6,591 nt of DNA, taken from Ignavibacteria bacterium (GTDB lineage Bacteria > Bacteroidota > Ignavibacteria > Kapaibacteriales > UBA4661). The DNA lies in assembly GCA_013298375.1 (NCBI GenBank), contig JAAFHM010000277.1, positions 1 through 6,591 of the forward strand, read 5' to 3'. This document shows, in pieces, positions 5,024 through 6,591 of the stretch. Each line of letters opens with the position of its first letter. The stretch's first letter is position 1. The position numbers and the translations under genes are program-made. Under the pieces are notes generated by a model. It worked only from the letters and a program-made list of their open reading frames with translations. It had not been told where the DNA came from and ran no database searches.

Positions 5024-5757
5024 AAATACTGAAGAAGACAACGATTTTTGTGGAAGGCGCGGAAGATAGCCGTTTTTTGCAAGATGTTATTCAATCATGG
5101 TTTGGCATGACGCTTTCCGTCCCACCGCCTACCAGCAAAGACCCCAAAGCGAGGAATGAAGCAGACTTGTCGTATGATTTTGTAATTTATGGCGGCAAAA
5201 CAAATATTGCACTTTTGGAGCCGATATTTCGTGAAAGCTCGCAAAATAATCTAAAAAATGTTGTGTTTCTGGATGCTGATAAATATCTGCAAAGCGAGCA
5301 ATGGGGAGGCTTAGAGAATACACGTGCCTATTTGCGTCATTTGCGCGAGGAGATTGGTGTTCCGATTGATTCTGCCTACATTTTCCCCAATGCTGCGGAA
5401 ATTTCCTTGAACGATAGCGAACATGAGGAAGATGCCGAAGGTAATTTGGAAACAATCTTGTACCATATCGCAACGGAGCAAGATTTTCTGCGCTGTTGGG
5501 ATAGTTTTTGTCAGTGCCTTGAACGGCATAACTCCAACAGTAACCATCACTACAATGTGCCGGATGAAAAAGCTAAATTTTACTCCTATGTTGATACCGT
5601 CAAGCACGATAAACAGAAGTCCGGCGGCACAGAGCGGCAATATCAAAACGCTCTGTGGAATCTTGATTATACCAATGAAAATACAGGCAGCAAGCGCTAT
5701 CTGAAGCCTTTGCGACAATTCCTTGAGAACATTCTGCAACGTGAGCAACAACCTTAA
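5020..5757 (+). CDS. TOPRIM-like DUF3226-type protein, probable effector partner of the ATPase
   Basis: The 245-residue protein has the acidic residues of a TOPRIM fold in order: Glu12 in 'TTIFVEGAEDSRFL' (EGxxD), Asp85 and Asp87 in 'VVFLDADK', and a later 'GNLETIL' (141-147), the arrangement seen in DUF3226 and related DUF4435 proteins. TOPRIM domains bind divalent metal and cut or join nucleic acids; in OLD- and PARIS-type systems they supply the nuclease. Its target is unknown. 'PDEKAKFYSYVDTVKHDK' (181-198) is also typical of DUF3226. Translation is coupled to the ATPase: a strong GGAGGG (5008-5013) inside the ATPase gene lies 6 nt before this ATG, and the two genes overlap by ATGA. I am fairly sure of the domain and less sure whether DUF3226 or DUF4435 is the closest family. 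Confidence 0.82.
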   Translation: MKILKKTTIFVEGAEDSRFLQDVIQSWFGMTLSVPPPTSKDPKARNEADLSYDFVIYGGKTNIALLEPIFRESSQNNLKNVVFLDADKYLQSEQWGGLENTRAYLRHLREEIGVPIDSAYIFPNAAEISLNDSEHEEDAEGNLETILYHIATEQDFLRCWDSFCQCLERHNSNSNHHYNVPDEKAKFYSYVDTVKHDKQKSGGTERQYQNALWNLDYTNENTGSKRYLKPLRQFLENILQREQQP

Positions 5758-5772
5758 CGTGAAAAAAATGAA

Positions 5773-6393
5773 ATGATAGAAACCGCGCAACAGCAAGGAA
5801 ATCCTCAAAAATTTCCCCAAGAATCAGTAATTGTATTTATCCAAGCCATGCTCCCCATGCCGCTCGAAAAAGCAAGTATTATCGCGTCCCAATTCGAGCG
5901 CAAAACCCTCGCAAAGCATGAATTCGTGCTGCAAGAAGGAAAAGTCTGCAATGAGTCGTATTTCCTAGAAAGTGGCTACATCCGCGCTTTCGCCTTTGAC
6001 CCTGATGGCAACGACGTTACCTTCAATATCTTTTCTCCACCGTCCTTTGTCAATGATATTTCGTCGCTTTTTCGGCGTGTGCCAACAAAAGAAAATATCC
6101 AAGCCCTGACGGAATGCGCTATCTGGACGATTCCTTACGAAAGATTACAAGCAAATTTCCATGCTATGCCGGAGTTCCGTGAGTTCGGGCGGATGATGCT
6201 CATAATGAGCAATACCCACCTCAAAGACCGCATGATTTCTATGATTCGGGATACTGCCGAAGAGCGGTATTCCGCACTTTTGCGCACCAAACCCGATATT
6301 TTTCAGCACGTGCCACTCAAAATTATTGCCTCGTATTTGGGGATTACCGACACCTCGTTAAGCCGCATCCGGCGAGAGTTTGCACAGAAATAA
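5773..6393 (+). CDS. Crp/Fnr family transcriptional regulator
   Basis: The 206-residue regulator has an N-terminal cyclic-nucleotide-binding-like beta-roll (about 35-125, with 'VLQEGKVCNESYFLESGYIRAF'), a long dimerisation helix (about 131-160) and a C-terminal helix-turn-helix (about 179-203, 'VPLKIIASYLGITDTSLSRIRREF'). The 'AEERYSALLRTKPDIFQHVPLK' linker is typical of Bacteroidota Crp/Fnr proteins. There is no 4-cysteine Fe-S motif as in true Fnr, and the phosphate-binding cassette of cAMP receptors is not evident, so the ligand is unknown. It starts 15 nt after the TOPRIM gene with no intervening terminator and could be co-transcribed with the ATPase/TOPRIM pair. It may equally serve the gene that begins at 6527. 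The Shine-Dalgarno is weak; the start is the first in-frame ATG. Confidence 0.92.
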   Translation: MIETAQQQGNPQKFPQESVIVFIQAMLPMPLEKASIIASQFERKTLAKHEFVLQEGKVCNESYFLESGYIRAFAFDPDGNDVTFNIFSPPSFVNDISSLFRRVPTKENIQALTECAIWTIPYERLQANFHAMPEFREFGRMMLIMSNTHLKDRMISMIRDTAEERYSALLRTKPDIFQHVPLKIIASYLGITDTSLSRIRREFAQK

Positions 6394-6455
6394 TAAAAAA
6401 ACGCACTTCAAAAAACTTCTTGCCAAATGCTAAGAAGATTCCGCGAAGGAACAAG

Positions 6456-6463
6456 TAGATTTG
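6456..6463 (+). promoter_or_regulatory. -7 element before the last partial gene
   Basis: TAGATTTG matches TAnnTTTG and lies 63 nt before the ATG at 6527, in the intergenic gap after the Crp/Fnr gene. No -33 TTG is seen at the right distance. Confidence 0.3.
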
Positions 6464-6526
6464 TGCCAACACGTGAAGCTGACTGCTTCGGTGAATATCC
6501 GATGTTCCACTTTTCCCCTCAATACC

Positions 6527-6591
6527 ATGAATCCTTACATTTCTTCCGTCCCAACATGGGCTACTGCTGCGTTTATTCTGAGCTTTATTGT
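6527..6591 (+). CDS. Probable membrane protein, N-terminal fragment (runs off the right edge)
   Basis: An ATG opens a frame that reads MNPYISSVPTWATAAFILSF and stays open to the window edge, 21 full codons. The hydrophobic run after 'VPTWATAA' suggests a first transmembrane helix. The composition and the position just downstream of a Crp/Fnr regulator favour a real gene. I do not recognise the family. No strong Shine-Dalgarno precedes it. It may be controlled by the adjacent regulator. Confidence 0.5.
   Translation, partial: MNPYISSVPTWATAAFILSFI

Noticed and set aside
5311..5820. 169-codon hydrophobic open frame on the minus strand across the TOPRIM/Crp junction
   Set aside because: It is a shadow of two well-supported plus-strand genes, has no recognisable domain, and its start lies inside the Crp/Fnr gene.
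6475..6489. Small hairpin GAAGC-TGACT-GCTTC between the Crp/Fnr gene and the last gene
   Set aside because: It has only a 5-bp stem, no T run and no known leader pattern, which is not enough to call a terminator or riboswitch.

Overview
The window looks like an accessory stretch of a chromosome from the Bacteroidota/Chlorobiota (FCB) group. Three things point there. The -7 promoter element TAnnTTTG, typical of that group, occurs upstream of several genes. The beta-lactamase is of the VEB/PER/CfxA-like class A type. The Crp/Fnr protein ends with the 'IASYLGITDTSLSRIRRE' type of helix-turn-helix seen widely in that group. Some genes carry clear Shine-Dalgarno sequences (AGGAG, GGAG, GGAGGG) and others none, so I do not name a genus.

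Layout, left to right. Positions 1-53 (minus strand) hold the first codons of an IS5-family transposase, so an insertion sequence end lies at the left edge, with its terminus probably near 110-126. Next come two minus-strand genes that probably form one transcription unit: a GrpB-family protein (1225-1806) followed by a secreted class A beta-lactamase (273-1178). A 407-bp divergent intergenic region (1807-2213) follows. It contains two imperfect 57/58-bp direct repeats that resemble tandem ECF-sigma-type promoters. They lie in front of a plus-strand pair encoding a membrane-anchored SRPBCC protein (2214-2774) and a YCII/DGPF-motif protein (2842-3201).

A SnoaL/NTF2-like lipoprotein gene (3276-3725) is bracketed by two related inverted repeats (3217-3255 and 3754-3813). 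Both carry almost the same 11-nt central sequence, TATATTTGCT(G/A). After the second comes the most interesting module: an OLD/AAA15-type ATPase (3884-5023) overlapping by 4 nt a small TOPRIM-like DUF3226-type protein (5020-5757). This is the split ATPase + TOPRIM architecture known from PARIS and related OLD-type anti-phage systems, so I read it as a candidate two-gene defence system. A Crp/Fnr regulator (5773-6393) starts only 15 nt further on and may be co-transcribed. The window ends with the first 21 codons of a probable membrane protein (6527 onward).

Functionally the window mixes resistance (beta-lactamase), probable stress or environment response (SRPBCC/YCII, SnoaL, Crp/Fnr) and probable phage defence (ATPase/TOPRIM) next to a transposon end. 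Family assignments rest on motifs read by eye. No database search was run.
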